Positions 21,001-35,343 are shown, numbered from the stretch's first letter. The stretch: 62,483 bases of DNA from Brachionus koreanus (GCA_016987375.1 PJRA01000048.1:378175-440657), one strand, 5' to 3'. Notes: generated by a model not told the origin, from the sequence alone. A program made the numbers and translations.

Positions 21001-24000
21001 TCAATTAATCATTATACTAATTTAATTGTTTGATATAAATTAAAAGCAATTAAAAACATCATTTTAAAAAGATTATTCCTATCATAAGGATATATTGGAA
21101 AAATTATGATTTTTTTTATTATAGATTATTAGAGTTTGTTATACCAAAAATATTTTGATTATTTAAATTCATCAATTATCGAATTATTTAAAAAGTGATA
21201 TTTTTTAGAAATATCTAAAAACAGTTAAATAAAAATTTTACCTAATAAAAATATTGATTATATCCAGTTAGTTATCAAATAAACAAAGAGCTTTTTAATG
21301 ATTTAAATAATTCAAATTATTTAGATACTTGCCAAAAATAATCTTTCAGCTTTTCCAAATCTGGATTTTACTCAGCCAGATTAAGTTTAATTAGTTTTTC
21401 AAGAATTTATAATCTAATTTTATTATTATCTTGGTTGAGTTTTTTTTTAATAAAAAGGAAATATTATATGAATTATCAATTAGTCATTATAATAATATTT
21501 TGATTATCTAAAATGAGTTGGTTAAAGTTTCTCAAATCTGATATGACATGACTTTTTACAAGAATATTTAAAATAATATTTTTATTGTAAAAAATCAGAA
21601 ATAATAATCCTGTAAATCTGGATTTTATTTTTTCATATTTTAAACACTAGATTTTTTTTCAATAGTTTAACAAATTTGTAGAATGTGGTTTATATGCTAA
21701 GCAAACTCCTAGGTATGTTTAAATAATATACAATTTTGATAAAAATATTGAAGTCTAATATACCAACAGTTAAAAAACAATATGTAAAATGTCAAGATAT
21801 CAAGTCTTAAGGAAAGATTCAAGATTAATTTTAATAATTTTCGAGTTTATTTATTTAAAACTTGTTTTATAATTTAAAATAAAAGTATTGAAATAATTTT
21901 AATCCAAAAAACAAGCAATTTAATTATATTTTTTCTAACTTTGGAAAATTAAGCAAATTAACAGGATATTAAACTAAAAATGTTATGTAATAAGTGCTAT
22001 ACCAAATTATTTTATTTAACATGATCAGATCATCAAGCTTGCATTTTAATAGAGTTCAGTTACTGTTTAAATTTTTATTCAACTGGTCTATTTAGTAAGT
22101 CAACACATTTTACAACTCATAAAGCAATAATTTAAAAAATATTTAAGTTTAAGTGATAATTAAAAACGTGAAAGCTATTTTTCTCTAAAAATAAGGCTTT
22201 TCAGATAAGAGTTTTTTACCGCGGTTAAGTTTTTAAAATTTTTAATGAAAAACTAAAGGTTAACAGGATTAAAATCTTGAAAATAAAAACAATATTTTTT
22301 AGATCTCTTTAAAAAAATAAGCGTACTCTACTTTTAGATATATTTTTTTAATATTGCTCTTATATATTCCAAAATTAGATCCTAGCAAAAAGAAAATCGA
22401 GCAGTAATTGTTCAAACTTTGAAGCAATTAATTTGTATAACTATCATCTATAAATAAAAAGTTTGGGTGTTTGTCAATCAAAAGCTTAGAAATAATTAAT
22501 TTTGATACTTTCTACAATTAGAAAAAACCAAAGAAATAGTTAGACCTAGGTAAATCGTTCTAAATTAATGCATCAATCAGAAAGAGATAAACCATACCAC
22601 TAAATTCATAGATAGGAGCTATTTTATGTTTATAAAAACATAAAATAACCAAAAACGATTCAACTAATGTCTCATTTTTTCATTGTTAGTTAGAGGCGAC
22701 TCATTTGTTTATTAAGATACAAAAACACATCAAATGTTCAAAGTGACAGTGCAATAATGCTGAAAATAATAAACTATTTTTACAAAAATAAAATTTCTAA
22801 GGAATTTTTTTTAAAATTAACTTATACATATATATTAAGTTTCGTATCACTTGTCAAATAGAATAAAAGTAAATATTATTTATATTTATTCTTTTAATCA
22901 CTAGATTAAATTAAAGTTTATACAATTTTTGTTACATCATTTTTAAAAAAAATTTCTTACAAGTCATAAAATTTGGGAATTAGTTGTTTCAAATTAAATT
23001 TTTCTAATGATTAAAAAGAAAGAAAATACTTTTAAAAATAACAAGTAAGATTTATGATAGTTTTTCTGTTAAAAATAATTAATGTTAAATAGCATAAAAA
23101 CCAAGTTTTCAAAAATCTTAATTATTCATTAAATCTAATCTTTTTTTAAGTGTTTTTTTGAAAATGCAGAAATTTTCGTTGAAAATTTCAAAAGTTTAGT
23201 TTCAAAAGAAAAACATAGAAATTGTAAAGTTTAAATTTTGAAAAAAAAATAGTATTTTTATTTTAAATTAATTAAACGTGTGATAATTAAAACGATCATT
23301 AAACAATGACAAAAAACTAATTTTGAATTTTTTTTCTTATTTTCGGAACATTACCTTGATAAAATAATTCGTTGTCATTATAATTATAAATTACCTGAGT
23401 TAAAAAGAGACCAAAAAATTAATTATCAAAATTAAAATTGCATTTTATTTCAAAATAAAACTCAACCTAAAGCAGTTAAAAAAATGCAACAAATTTTTGA
23501 GTCTCTTTCTTTGAATTGATAAAATTTCAAGCTTTTAGTTGTATAAATTAACAACAAACATAAACATAAAAATGATTTTTATTTAACGTTTGGAACTCAT
23601 CAGCATTTTTTACATTTTGATTTAATCGACTCTATTTTTAATGATCCTTGAAAAAAAAACACCACATTATTAAGAGCTCAATTATAACAATTTTTTAATG
23701 AAAAAAGCATCAACTTTCAAAAAAAATAGTAAAATTTTTTTTTCTAGCCAAATTTATTTCATTTTTTAGAAGTTGTTGGTGAAACAATAAACCTATGTTT
23801 AAGAGAAAATCAGAACTAAAATCTAAAATTGTGAATAAATTTTTTTATGATTAGCCAATAGATGTTTGATGAGAAATGATGCATGTTTTATAACACTGTT
23901 ATTTAAATATTTTAACTGAAATAATTTGAGTTAAAAAATTTAAATTGATCTTTAGAATTTTGGTTTAGAATCATGAAAAAATTAGGAAAATCAGCTGTGT

Positions 24001-27000
24001 TTGTTTAGGTATAATAACAGAATATTGAATCTAATCTTGTGTACACACAATAATCTTTTTTGAAACGAAACTCGTACACGAACAAATAATTTAGTCTGTT
24101 TTAATTTTTCTTGTTCAAATAAGTTTGTAAATTAATTTTGTTCAGAATTTTTTTATTCTAATGCAAAAGTCAATAATTATTCTATTGTCATTTTGAAAAA
24201 CATGTCCCTCAATAATAGATAAACACATTTCTTAACGGCATTTAGTTTAAAAAGTAATTACCTTTATTTTTGATTTAAAATCTAAAAAACAAGTTTCTAC
24301 TTTCGTCTTGAAAAAAAAAATTTCATATTTACTCAAATAAATCTTCATTCAAATTATATTTGAACAAGATTTCGGATTTATAAGTTTGAAGGCCCTTTTT
24401 CAATTAGGTAATACAAATGCTTTATCTAAAATCTACGAGCTTGAACCAATGCGAAGTTAAAATTTATTATGAATCAATCTAAGATTAAATACCACTTTAG
24501 TTAAAAAAAGAATCCTAATGCATCTAGTTTTGAACTTTGAATAGCTGCTTTCGGAATTTATACGCTATATATGTTGTTTCATACGTAGTTTGTAAGAAAG
24601 CCAATTTAAAAAAAATGTTTAAAAATGGTACTTGTTTTTTTATCGTGCAATATTGCATAACGCGCTATTTCTTCTTTTTTTCTCTATTATTTAAACTATT
24701 TTATTTGCCTAAATAATAAAAGGAAATATTATAATTATTGTAAATATTAAATCTTTTTGCATAAATCTACAACAAAAAAAATTGTAAAGAATTTCATTAA
24801 ATGATTGATTTAATTTAAGCATGCTAGAACAGTTGTTTATTTAATGCTCTTCTTTTTTGAATTTGTATTTCGGTATTTTGTAAATTTTTCTGGCCTTGAC
24901 TCGCTTTAGTCAATTTTTTGTTTTAAATTGCACAACCAGTCAGGCCATTAATTTCATAGCTATGAAATTCCTAGATATCCATAACACCTGTATTGTATGA
25001 TTTTTATGTTATTTATTATGAGATTAAATATTTAGTTCAACTCTATTGTAATAAACAAATATTTTTCCCAAAAATATTACTAGAATAATTATTTAGATAA
25101 TTTGAATTAGATTTTTTTTTAAAGAAAATTAATAATTTTCTAATTGAGATATTTTAAGTTATTTTTAAAAGTTAAAGCTTTAGTTTATAGATAAATAAAC
25201 ATCAACATTAGATTACCAGAGGGGATGTGTCTCTTATGCAATAGGTTGAAAATTAAAAAAACATTTATACTAAAAAATGGATATGTAAGACATTTAAAAG
25301 CCAAAATTAACTCAAGCTTATTTGTTGAAAGTAATCATATTGTTTGTTTTTAGACCTAGTATCTACTCGCTCTTAATCTAAACAAAGCCATATACATTTT
25401 AAATAGCATGGATAAATGTTTAGTGACCATCAAAAATTAGAAAATAAGCAATTTGACTTTAGATTGTTTTATATTTCTATCAAACACATCTTATAATTAA
25501 TTTGTCATGCATTTCAGATTATTGTAAAAAAAAAAGAAATATCTTTATTATTTTAAGTAGATTTTTTATTTTTGTAAGGCAACAAAAATGTGCTAGTTCC
25601 ACACTGGAGGCACTTTTCTAATTAATTGCACTTACAATCTTAAAATTATAGTAGGTAATCATTCGATCAAAAAACTGATATTTAAAAACTAGAAAAATAG
25701 GAATTCAATAGTGCAAGATGTTTATCTATTTTTTTCCAAGTCAACCTGATAAATTTTCTTCTCAATAAAGAAAAACAAGATATTTTAAGAAGAGTGTTTT
25801 CTTAATTTTATGTAATAAAATACTTTCAAAAATTACATAAAACGTTTATAAATCATAAAAAATTATAATACAGTTAGAACCAAACGTTTGCGATTCCATT
25901 AGATTTTTCTCAATTACAAAGATAATAAGTTAAAATTTAGGCATTGTTTGTCGAATATGCCTGAGCATTTTTGGCGTGCGAATGTAAAATTTAGTTTAAA
26001 AAAGCACTAAATGTATTTATAATATTTTGCTATGACGACAAAAACCTCAATTTATTTATTTCCTCTAGTTTTCTCTTTTTAAATCATGAAAACTAATTAA
26101 AAACAAACTTGATTTATGGTTTTTGTGAATTTTAATTTTAAAATAAGCTATTCAAAATCTGATTTTTTTCTTTGATGGGTCAAACAAAATTCGAATATTT
26201 TAGAAAGCGACGCTTTGTCTAGAGTCTTTTAAATTAGCTTTTCAAAGTCAAAATTAGTATTTTAATTCTAAAACTAAAAAAGAATTTCAGTCTTTAAATT
26301 AAGCATATTTTTTAGATTTTATTTATCGAAAAGAATTTCGTGACAATCAAAGCAAAACTAGAAAATTTTTAAGAGAACAGTCTTATTGTAAAATTTATTT
26401 GTGTTTGGTTACCTCTAAAAACAATTATGATAACTGAAAAATATTTATAAAATTTGACAGATTTCTTTATTCACATTTATTTTGATTACTTATTATTTCT
26501 AACCTTTTAAACTAGGCATTCAGGTTTATATTTATTTATCTGTCAAACAGATGAATTTTCAAAAAAAGCTTAATTTCAGAAATGTTAAACAATATTTATT
26601 AGCTAAGAAGTTCGAATTTAACAAAATGTTAATTTCGATACTTTGATGCAATTTTTTATTGATTTTATTTTCTTTGTTATAAGATCTAATAGCCGTGACA
26701 AAAAATCATCTGATCCTAAATTCTCAGAAGAAAAAAATTAAATGTAATTTGATATAAAAATTAATTGATACATATTTCAATTATTTTTTTTTCTAGTTTT
26801 GAAAAAAATAATCAAAGTGTTCTTACATGATATTTTAGCTGAATCCATTGAGAATTTAGTTAGTTTAAAAGGTATTTCATATAAACAAAAAATAATTTGC
26901 TTTTGATTTTTTTAATTTAAGAAATCTTTTTAATTTGTGAATGCCTTACTTAGAGTATTCTAGTGTACTACAGCTTATTCTAATGATTAAGTTTTTTCCT

Positions 27001-27788
27001 TTGATTTAGTATAATTTTTATCTTTGTGAATATTTGCTGTTAATAAAAACTAAATTATTTTTTTATAGCTTTATTTGTTCAATATTTATAACTTTTTAGA
27101 TTTTGAATTTATCTTGTTGTCTAAAATTAGCAATCAAAATTCTAAAACATGGAATATATTGTAGTGAATTAGTTCTAGTTTTTCATTAACTGAACATATG
27201 ATCAAAACAAAAAATTTTGAATTTTCTGCCCCAAGGTCGAATTAAATTCAATTTCAAACCGTTGGTTGCACTCTCATTTCAAATATTTGCTAACGCTCAT
27301 GTACATAAGTTAACAGAAAATTGATTTTTTTTTCTTTTAGTGTAAAATTTATTTACCTGAATAATAAACTTAAATTTTGAGTAAGTTTTTTCTTTCATGT
27401 GCGTTGTATTGTTAAAACATTTAATTAACCTTTTATTCGAAATAGCAACTGCTATAAATTTGAAGAAATATTATTCTTATATTTCACTGATGCTAATTAC
27501 CGAAATAGAAGTCCTCTTTCGGCAGTTTCTAGGCAATTTGATTTTATCTGAATAGCAGAGTTTTTCTTCTGACTAGACTGTATTTTGCTATTCGATTCCA
27601 AGCACAAATTTTTATACATTCTTTTTCAATTCTTTAGAGTATTTTTTTTTTCAAAGAAAATTTTATTTTAAAAAATTCAATTAAAAAAATGGTTTAAATT
27701 AAATTAAGCATTTTGATCACTTTTTTACCTGTTCGTTTAGATCTTAATTTATTTTGTTATATTATGTACATTATCAAATTGTAAAAAA
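18063..27788. other. Gene desert, 9.7 kb AT-rich
   Basis: No coding exon, RNA gene or recognisable transposon was seen on either strand. The sequence is uniformly AT-rich with many short homopolymers and no long ORF. A 20-bp perfect palindrome (AATTTCATAG and its inverse) lies at 24950-24969. It may hold the 5' regulatory region or untranslated exons of the gene starting at 27789. Confidence 0.5.
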
Positions 27789-30700
27789 ATGAGCGATAAC
27801 TCCAAACATGATTCTAAGCGATCAAATTTGCATACATCAACGACCCAGTTGGGTGGTAGAGGCACCGTTCGCCGTAGACGATACAGAAGAAATGCAAACC
27901 TTAGTGAGAATCAAATAAGCGAGTCTATGCGCCATTTTCTTGTACGACACGAGTTTCAAGATTATGGACAGATGGAAAGAGTGAGCTTTGTGTACGAAAA
28001 CGGTGATATTACCAGCCATGATTCGGTTAGATTATTGGCCAATCTAAAGAATGGTTTATACAACTTTAATCTAAATACTCAAACAAAACCGAAGCGATCA
28101 AAATCAAGGAACTCAGTAGCGTCAAAGAGCACAACTCGAACAGACAAAGCTGGAGAACTGTTTCATACTTTAGATTTTATCAAGCAACAAACTCAAGTTG
28201 GCAATCTGGACCCAGAAACTCAAGAAAGAATTAAATTTGTTACAGACGAAATTTATCAACTTATCGGTTCAGATGCTTATGAATTTTTAAGCGCTTTTTC
28301 TCAGAAAAGTCCTGTTTCAGAACAACTTCTTCCCACTTTTTCGACTCTAACAGATGATTCAGAATTTATACCCCAAGTAGTAAATGATTTCGAGAAGGCT
28401 AGTGAAGAAAAGTCAGAAAATATTGAAAAAAAATTAGCTGAAGACTTAACAGTTTCGAGTTCAACATCTCTAGACCCAGTTTCTTTTAGTATAGAGCCAG
28501 AAATTTTAGTAGAAAAAAAAAACAATGCGAATAAAAAGCCAAAAAAAAAGAAAAAAAAATCTAAAGCTAAGGAAACGGCTCCAATATCTGAATCAGATTT
28601 TTCTTTGCCTAAAAAAGATAAAGATTTAGATTTACAAACGAGTAAAGCTAAAACGGAGCCCAATGAGGATAAAAAATTCGAATTTGAAGTGAAATCAAGC
28701 TCAGAAGAAGTTAAGTCTTTAGTTGAAAACGATAATTCTAGATTAGACAAAAAGGAAAAACAGAAACCACTGGACGATGTAAAGGAGTTGAGAAACATGG
28801 CTTTTCTGAGAACAATTCCTCAGAAAAAGAAAAAAAAACCCAAAAATTTGCCAAAAAAAAGAAAAATAAATGAATGTGACACTGATTCTAATTCGAAAAT
28901 TGACTCAAATGACAAAAAAACTAGTATGCTAATTGAAAAAAAGAAAGTCGATACGAATAAAAAAATGACAAAAAATGTGGATATAATGGGGAATAAATTA
29001 AATCCAAAAATGGTCTCAAATCTCAGCACTGATGAAAGTTCTAAATCAATAGATAAGAAAATTAGAAAACGACAAAATATAGAATCGAAAAACCAATCAA
29101 AATCAGAATTAATGAATAGGAAAGATAGCGAAAATTTTCAAGATAAAGAGGCAAAAAATAAAAACAAGAAAAAATCGAGTAAAAAGAAAAAATCTACTGA
29201 GAAATACGCTGATTTAGAAGCAACACAAAAAAAACAAGTTTCTCACATTTCTAAACAAGAACCAGATGATATTGATAGCAATAAAAAAACTTTTCAAATA
29301 GACATTAGATTAGAAGAAGATAAGAAAGAAAATTTGCAAAATAGTTTAATTGATGATAGTAAAAAGCAAAATTTTCATATAAGTCAAGACATAAATCCTA
29401 AGTTTGCAAATGATGTGCATAAAAATTTAGATATCACAAATAGGTGCGATATAATAATGGAAAATTTGGACAGGACTAAGCTAGAAATCGAAGAACTAAC
29501 TCAGGGAGTAATATCTAGACAGTCTGTTTCCTCAATAGAAACACCTTGTTCTGTGATTAATCAAAGTTTTTCAGACATAGTAGAGCAGAAATTTGAAGAG
29601 AACAATGCTTTTGAACTAAATGATCTTACAAACGAAAGTGAAAATATACAAGTTTTAATTGAGAAAAGTTTAGAAAATACTGGCCAAGATGATGATCAAA
29701 AAGAAGATGAGACTACTGAAGAAACTAGTGAAAAATGTTTTAAAGAGAATAAACAAAATGATAGCGCGGAAGAAAGTAAAGAGAAGCCCGATGAATCAGA
29801 GATTTTAACTTTGAAAATAAATTGTGAAACTTCTGCTGCTGAGAATCAAAAGAATAAACAATCAGATAGCAGTGTCAAGTCAAAATTTAGGCAGCCTATT
29901 CAGATTATAAATTATAATGAAGCCTCAAATAAAAAACTCCCGGTGCATGAGATATTAATCGAGGAAAACTTAAAAATTAAAGCCGAAATGTTCTACGAAA
30001 AGAGAGTTTTTATTCACAAGACATATGAGTCATCTTCGTCAGAGAAATCGTTTTCTAAAAGCAAATTAATAGATATATACAACTATAACGAAACTACAAA
30101 TGAAAATATAATTTATGAGGATATGCAAAAATCTAAATCTATTACTAATATCAACGAATTGTCAGAGGCAACTAGTAGGTTTTATTTTAATTGCTTTAGT
30201 TCCGTAAATGCTAAAGTTAGTTTAGCAAAAGGTTATTTTTAGTATTTTATTGTTTTAGGGATTTCTTTTTTTAGAGCAATAAAATTTACGAGCTATTTTG
30301 TCAACATTTTTGCTAGCTAAAACAAATATCATGCTAAAAATCAATTTTTCTAATTTTTGCTATTTTAGCCGAGGAAAAAATCACTGATGATAAAAATATT
30401 GCACCAGAGAGTGATGAAATATTGAAAGAAACTGCCATTAATTTAGTAAAATCGGTCATAAATAAAGCTATTGAGTCAGCTAAGCAAATAAATAATCAAA
30501 TGGATGATAAACAACTAATTGAGAATCAACTTAGCAAAATTAGTTCTACGGATAGTGAAGTTAATGAATTGATTTATACTAGTGCAAAAATATTTGCATT
30601 AAGCGATTCCATTGACGCTAAAAATGATGAATTTAAAAATTCTGAATTATTTATTATAAAAAATACTGAATTGCCGATACATTCAAGTAAATCATCTGAA

Positions 30701-33700
30701 AGCGTTGAATTTTCAAATCTGAAAAATGATCAGTGCTTAAGTTCGACAGATAATTTGAATTATAAACTTATGGAATCATTTACAATTGAAATGGACAAAG
30801 GTTATGCCCAAATGGAAAAGTCAAATAATTATAATCAGTCGGTGGAAAGTGAAATTCAAAACGGTAAGCTAATTTTTTAGAAATAATCATAATTTAGCAA
30901 AATAGTGCTCTGTTGGAATATTTTAAAAAAATTAACAGATTTTATTTTTGTTTTTTGTTAACAAAATCAATTATTAAAATTTTATATTGATTAGAATTTT
31001 AAAAATTCTCAAGTCCTCTTTGAACTAATGCTTGAGTTTGTATTTATTTATAAATTATTTTTGAATTCAAAATAAGTCTCTTCTAGAGCCTTTTTTTTTG
31101 TAAAATTATCCTCTCTTCTTGTTTTTATTAAGGAACAGAAACTTAACTTGATTTTTTATTCTACTATTTATTAATTGCATAATAGGCTAATATTTTTTAA
31201 AATCATGATTATTCATTTTGAAACCTTTTCATTTTAAATTTTAGGAATTTTTTTTCCAAATTTGTAATTTTTAAAATTTTCAAATAGTCAATTCATGACA
31301 AAAGGCTAAAAAGGCAATATTTAAGAGATCATAAATCAAAAAAAATTAATAAGATCCGTCATTTCTGAATAAATAAACAATGGCACATAAAATTAAAATT
31401 TGTATAATTGTGGATTAAGTCAGAATTAAAATCAATAACAGAGCTTTGTATCGAGAGAATTCATTTTTAATAAAATTATGCCAATTCGAATGATAGCATT
31501 AGAAACAAGAAAAAATTTAAAAACAAATTTTTTCGTTAATACAAGTCAAGACTATCAAAACTTATTTTTTTTACATAAGCTGATTTCCCATCCTTTCAAA
31601 ATTTAAATAAAAATATCGTAGAAAGTGTGAGATAAAAAAAAATATAAAAAAATCAAAGATAAAAAAAAATAAGTGAATTCTAGAAAATGTTAAGAATTTA
31701 GAGTTAAAAATGAACAAAAATATAAAAAATAAATAAAATAAGATTTAAAAAGGAAAAGCAATATTTAGGTAAAAGGATTTGATTAATATTTAATAATAAG
31801 GGGAAAAAAACTGGTTTTAAAAAAAAAAATAAATAAAGGAAAAAAGCCACATATTGAAATAAATTAAAATAAAAAAAGTGAAAAATGAATTTTAAAAATT
31901 ATAGAGGAAACAAAAAAAATGGAAGAAGTAGAGAAAGATGAAGATGAAGACAAAGAAAAAAATAAAAACGTAGACATTCAATTAAAAAAAATTGAAAAAT
32001 TAACTAAAGAGAAGGTAGAAGTGTATAATAAATATGATAAAAAAAAAGTTGCAGAACAAAAAATCGAAACATCTGAAGAAGACAAGCAAGCACCTATTGA
32101 AGAAACTGTTGTCGAAAAAACAGACCAAGCTTCAATCGATAGATTTATCAACATTATTGATTCGTTCATCAAAACTGAGCCATCTCCTAGCCAAGAAGAG
32201 CAAGTTCAAGTCGGAGAAGAAAAAGTCGAATCAAGTGAAACATTTGAAAAGTTGGTCGATAATTTCATTGTCTATACTAGTGTTGTAGAAAGTAAAGAAC
32301 CAGTTTCGGTCGAAGCCTTTGTTGAGAATCCTGCTGAACAATCACAAGAAATTAAAAAAGATGAATCAGTCGCTGTCAAAGAAGAAGTTGCAATCGTTGA
32401 GGCTAAAGACGAAACATCTGAAGAAGATAAGTTTGAATCCAATGAAACTGAGATTCCAATTTATATTTCTCCTCTTTCTCACCATTTGGATTCTGTTTCT
32501 TTATCTTTTACGAATACTAACCATAAAAAATTTGATTCTTCTGATTTTTCTAATGGAGCAGATTCATTTCAAAATCGTTTTTTTGTAAATGAACATGTTG
32601 ATCAATTGAATTCTCCCGTTAATTTTTCTGAGTCTAATTTACAATCAATTCATTCGTTTAATCGTATCCCATTTTCATCTAATTTTCCTTTTAATAATGA
32701 CTCCTCCGATTCAGAAGACCCTTTGCAACTTGTTCGAATCAGTATTGTCAACAAAAAACCCTTATCAAATGATGTTATTAATTCCAATTTTTTCGATGAA
32801 AACCCATATTTGGATTCTTCTTTTCATTTTACTGACAACTTTTCCGATCAAAACAGACTTTCTTCATTAGACCCATCTATATCAAATGATTATGATTTTA
32901 AAAACTTAAAATATATTTCTTCAACATCTCGTGTAACTGATTCAAATGATTTTAATGCTTTTCATAGAGAATATCCTGATTATACAAACACTTTACGCTT
33001 TAATAACCCATTTTATGAAAATATACACTATTTTTCAAATGAAACAACCCAATTTAAAACTTTTAAGTATTCTGATAAAAACCCCTTTAAAAAAGATCTA
33101 TTACATAATAATCAGCCCTTAAACGTAAAAAATTTAGCAAGTGGGGATAGAAAACAAACTCCTCAATCTGAGCAAACAACAAAGTCATCTAATTCAGCTT
33201 CTAATTTCGATCAAAAATCTATAAACAATATAAAAAGCATTAAAATAGATAATTTATTGGACAATAAATTATTAAATGATTCAAAACAGAGATCGATAAG
33301 TGAAAATATAGAAAATATTGGTCCTCGAACAATTAAAATAAAGGATAAATTTGAAGACGAATTACTTTTCAGAGAAAATTTGGATGAAATAAGGAATTTG
33401 AGAAATAGCTCAGAAATAGATCGATCAGTTGTCAAACAGTCAAGAGTCGAACCGAATTCAAAGCCAAACAAAGTTAAAAAAGAAAGCGGATTCTTTTCTG
33501 TTTTTAATAGAATTATAAACGTTATTAAGTCTCCTTTTAAAAGTTCTGATAAAAATAAATCGAATCAAAAATCGAAACAAAAAGAATTCAAACGATCTTT
33601 AATTTCAAGTGATGATGAAGATGAAGATAAAGAGGTTAGAATTTTCACAATCAGTGATATAAAAAGTAGCCATAGTAAACTTCCCTGGACAAAGAGCAAG

Positions 33701-33820
33701 GAAACTAAAGTTGGCTCTGATAAAACAAAAGATCTTACTCCTAAAGAAGTTGCTAAATTACGAAAGTCTAAAACAAATTCAAGTGGAAAATTTTCTGGAT
33801 GGAAATGTTGTCTTTTTTAA
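27789..33820 (+). CDS. Divergent BTF3/NAC-beta-like protein with giant charged tail
   Basis: Three exons, 27789-30231, 30369-30863 and 31905-33820, both introns phase 1, predict 1617 aa. Residues about 20-95 match the NAC domain of BTF3: LGGRGTVRRRRYRR (the basic ribosome-binding patch) and ERVSFVYENGD, leading to a degenerate HDSVRLLANL where BTF3 has FNNPKVQASL. At 191-206 SEFIPQVVNDFEKASE matches the conserved BTF3 C-terminal end. The remaining 1400 residues are Lys/Glu/Ser/Asn-rich, disordered, with poly-Lys tracts. The protein ends WKCCLF, a CaaX-like box. Canonical BTF3 is about 160 aa. Splicing is inferred from frame continuity: AAAAG/GTTATT joins TTTTAG/CC, and ACG/GTAAGC joins TATAG/AG. 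If the third exon is separate, a start at 31919 is possible. The role is unknown; co-translational NAC function is doubtful given the divergence. Confidence 0.7.
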
Positions 33821-34965
33821 AAGTCCAATCAGTGATAATAAACAGCTAAAATAAGTTTAACATAATCAGCTTCTTATTTCTGGCTCACAATGGAAAATAT
33901 TTAAGAAATTTTTGAAAATTTATCATATTTATCCAACAAAAAGTAACAAAATAGAAACTTTAGAAAAAATGTGCTTGTTTAATCGGTTTTTGGATTTTGG
34001 GGTAAATATTTTTGAAGAAAATGTAATGAAATGTACAAATGTTGATGCAATTAATTGGCTGTTTGGATTGGGCTGCAGAAGTTTATCAAAAATTTTACTT
34101 ACAATAATTCAAAATTTTGTTTGTTATTTATTTTTTTATTTTGAAAATTTAATTTATAATTATTATATTATTATTATGATGAAAATGGTATTAAAACCAG
34201 TGTAAATTTCAAGACAAGAAGGGTCTCAAAATAAGAATTATGGTCTCTTCTTTACCAAGTTAAATGTTTTTATGTGTTTAACGAAGTTTCAAAAAAGTTG
34301 TGTTCAATTTTTTTTTTTAGTTTGGTTCAAATTTTCTAAACAAGCATTTATTTTTCTAATTTTCAGTCTATCAAATTTATTTGAACCGTGTCTTTTGATT
34401 TTAGTCTTTCTTTTTTCGCTTTTTATGAGGAAAATTTCGTGCTAAAATTTTTTTTAAATTTTAAATATTTATACATCGGCCTATTGATAAGTTGTGATTA
34501 TGATAAACAAATCCGACCGGTGTATTTTACCTTTTTTTAGATTTTTTTTTTCTTTTCAAATAAATATACACTGTCGGTTTTCTAATGCGTTTATTTCACT
34601 TTAATTTTAAATTAATTTTTTATTATAAAATTATCAAATTTATCTATTTTAGTTTATAAATTATTTCTAATTATCAATTAAATTATATATGTAGTTTTTA
34701 GCCTAATTAGCTTATTATTTGAATAAAAAATTTGGTAAACATAATTTTTTTAATTTAATATAATCCTAGAATAAAATTTTTGAAATTATTGTGAAAATTT
34801 ATTTAAATTGAGCCATCATAAATTTAAATTATAATAGCAAGAAACTCCTAAATTAAGCACGATTTTTTTTATTAATTTTTAATATCTTCAAAATCTCCTA
34901 GGAAGTTTTGGATGATTGTCATATGATTGATAAAATTTTTTAAATAAAATTTTCAACAATTTATA
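33821..34965. other. Intergenic, no gene seen
   Basis: AT-rich 3' flank of the BTF3-like gene. Short open stretches here are AT-rich and lack any recognisable feature. Confidence 0.5.
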
Positions 34966-35343
34966 ATGTCCAATATTGAAACTAATGAAAAACAAAGAAG
35001 CTTCTGCATTTTAAAAGTAACTAATTCAGTTAACAGTTCAGCTCTGTCAAATTCTTCGATTAACTACACTTCAGACTGTAAATCTCATTCAAATGCATCA
35101 ACAAATTACACTACAACTCGAAATCACGGCTCAAATGATTCAAAAAGTAGTTCATGTTCTCTTGATACTTCAATTTTTACAGAAAATTCTAAACAAGTTT
35201 TTTTTAAAAAAGCAAAATTTAACAAGAAAAATTTGATATTATTTTCTAAAATATTTACTCTTTTTATTTTAATTAGTATTGCAATTATTTGTATTTACAT
35301 AATTTTCCCATTAATTTTAAAGAAAACAAAAACAAAATTATAG
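34966..35343 (+). CDS. Small Ser/Asn/Thr-rich single-pass membrane protein
   Basis: Single-exon ORF of 125 aa starting at an ATG. Residues 15-75 are rich in Ser, Asn and Thr with several N-glycosylation sequons (NSS, NYT, NAS). Residues about 90-117 form one strongly hydrophobic helix (ILFSKIFTLFILISIAIICI), followed by a Lys-rich end. No N-terminal signal peptide is visible, so it would be tail-anchored or type II. I recognise no family. Its reality rests on its biased but plausible composition and the clean membrane segment. Confidence 0.4.
   Translation: MSNIETNEKQRSFCILKVTNSVNSSALSNSSINYTSDCKSHSNASTNYTTTRNHGSNDSKSSSCSLDTSIFTENSKQVFFKKAKFNKKNLILFSKIFTLFILISIAIICIYIIFPLILKKTKTKL

Noticed and set aside
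28301..29029. Minus-strand Phe/Ser-rich ORFs opposite the BTF3-like gene
   Set aside because: Complement of Lys/Glu-rich codons.
33912..34205. 97-codon plus-strand ORF
   Set aside because: Begins without ATG, is AT-driven, with no conserved feature; likely 3' flank of the BTF3-like gene.
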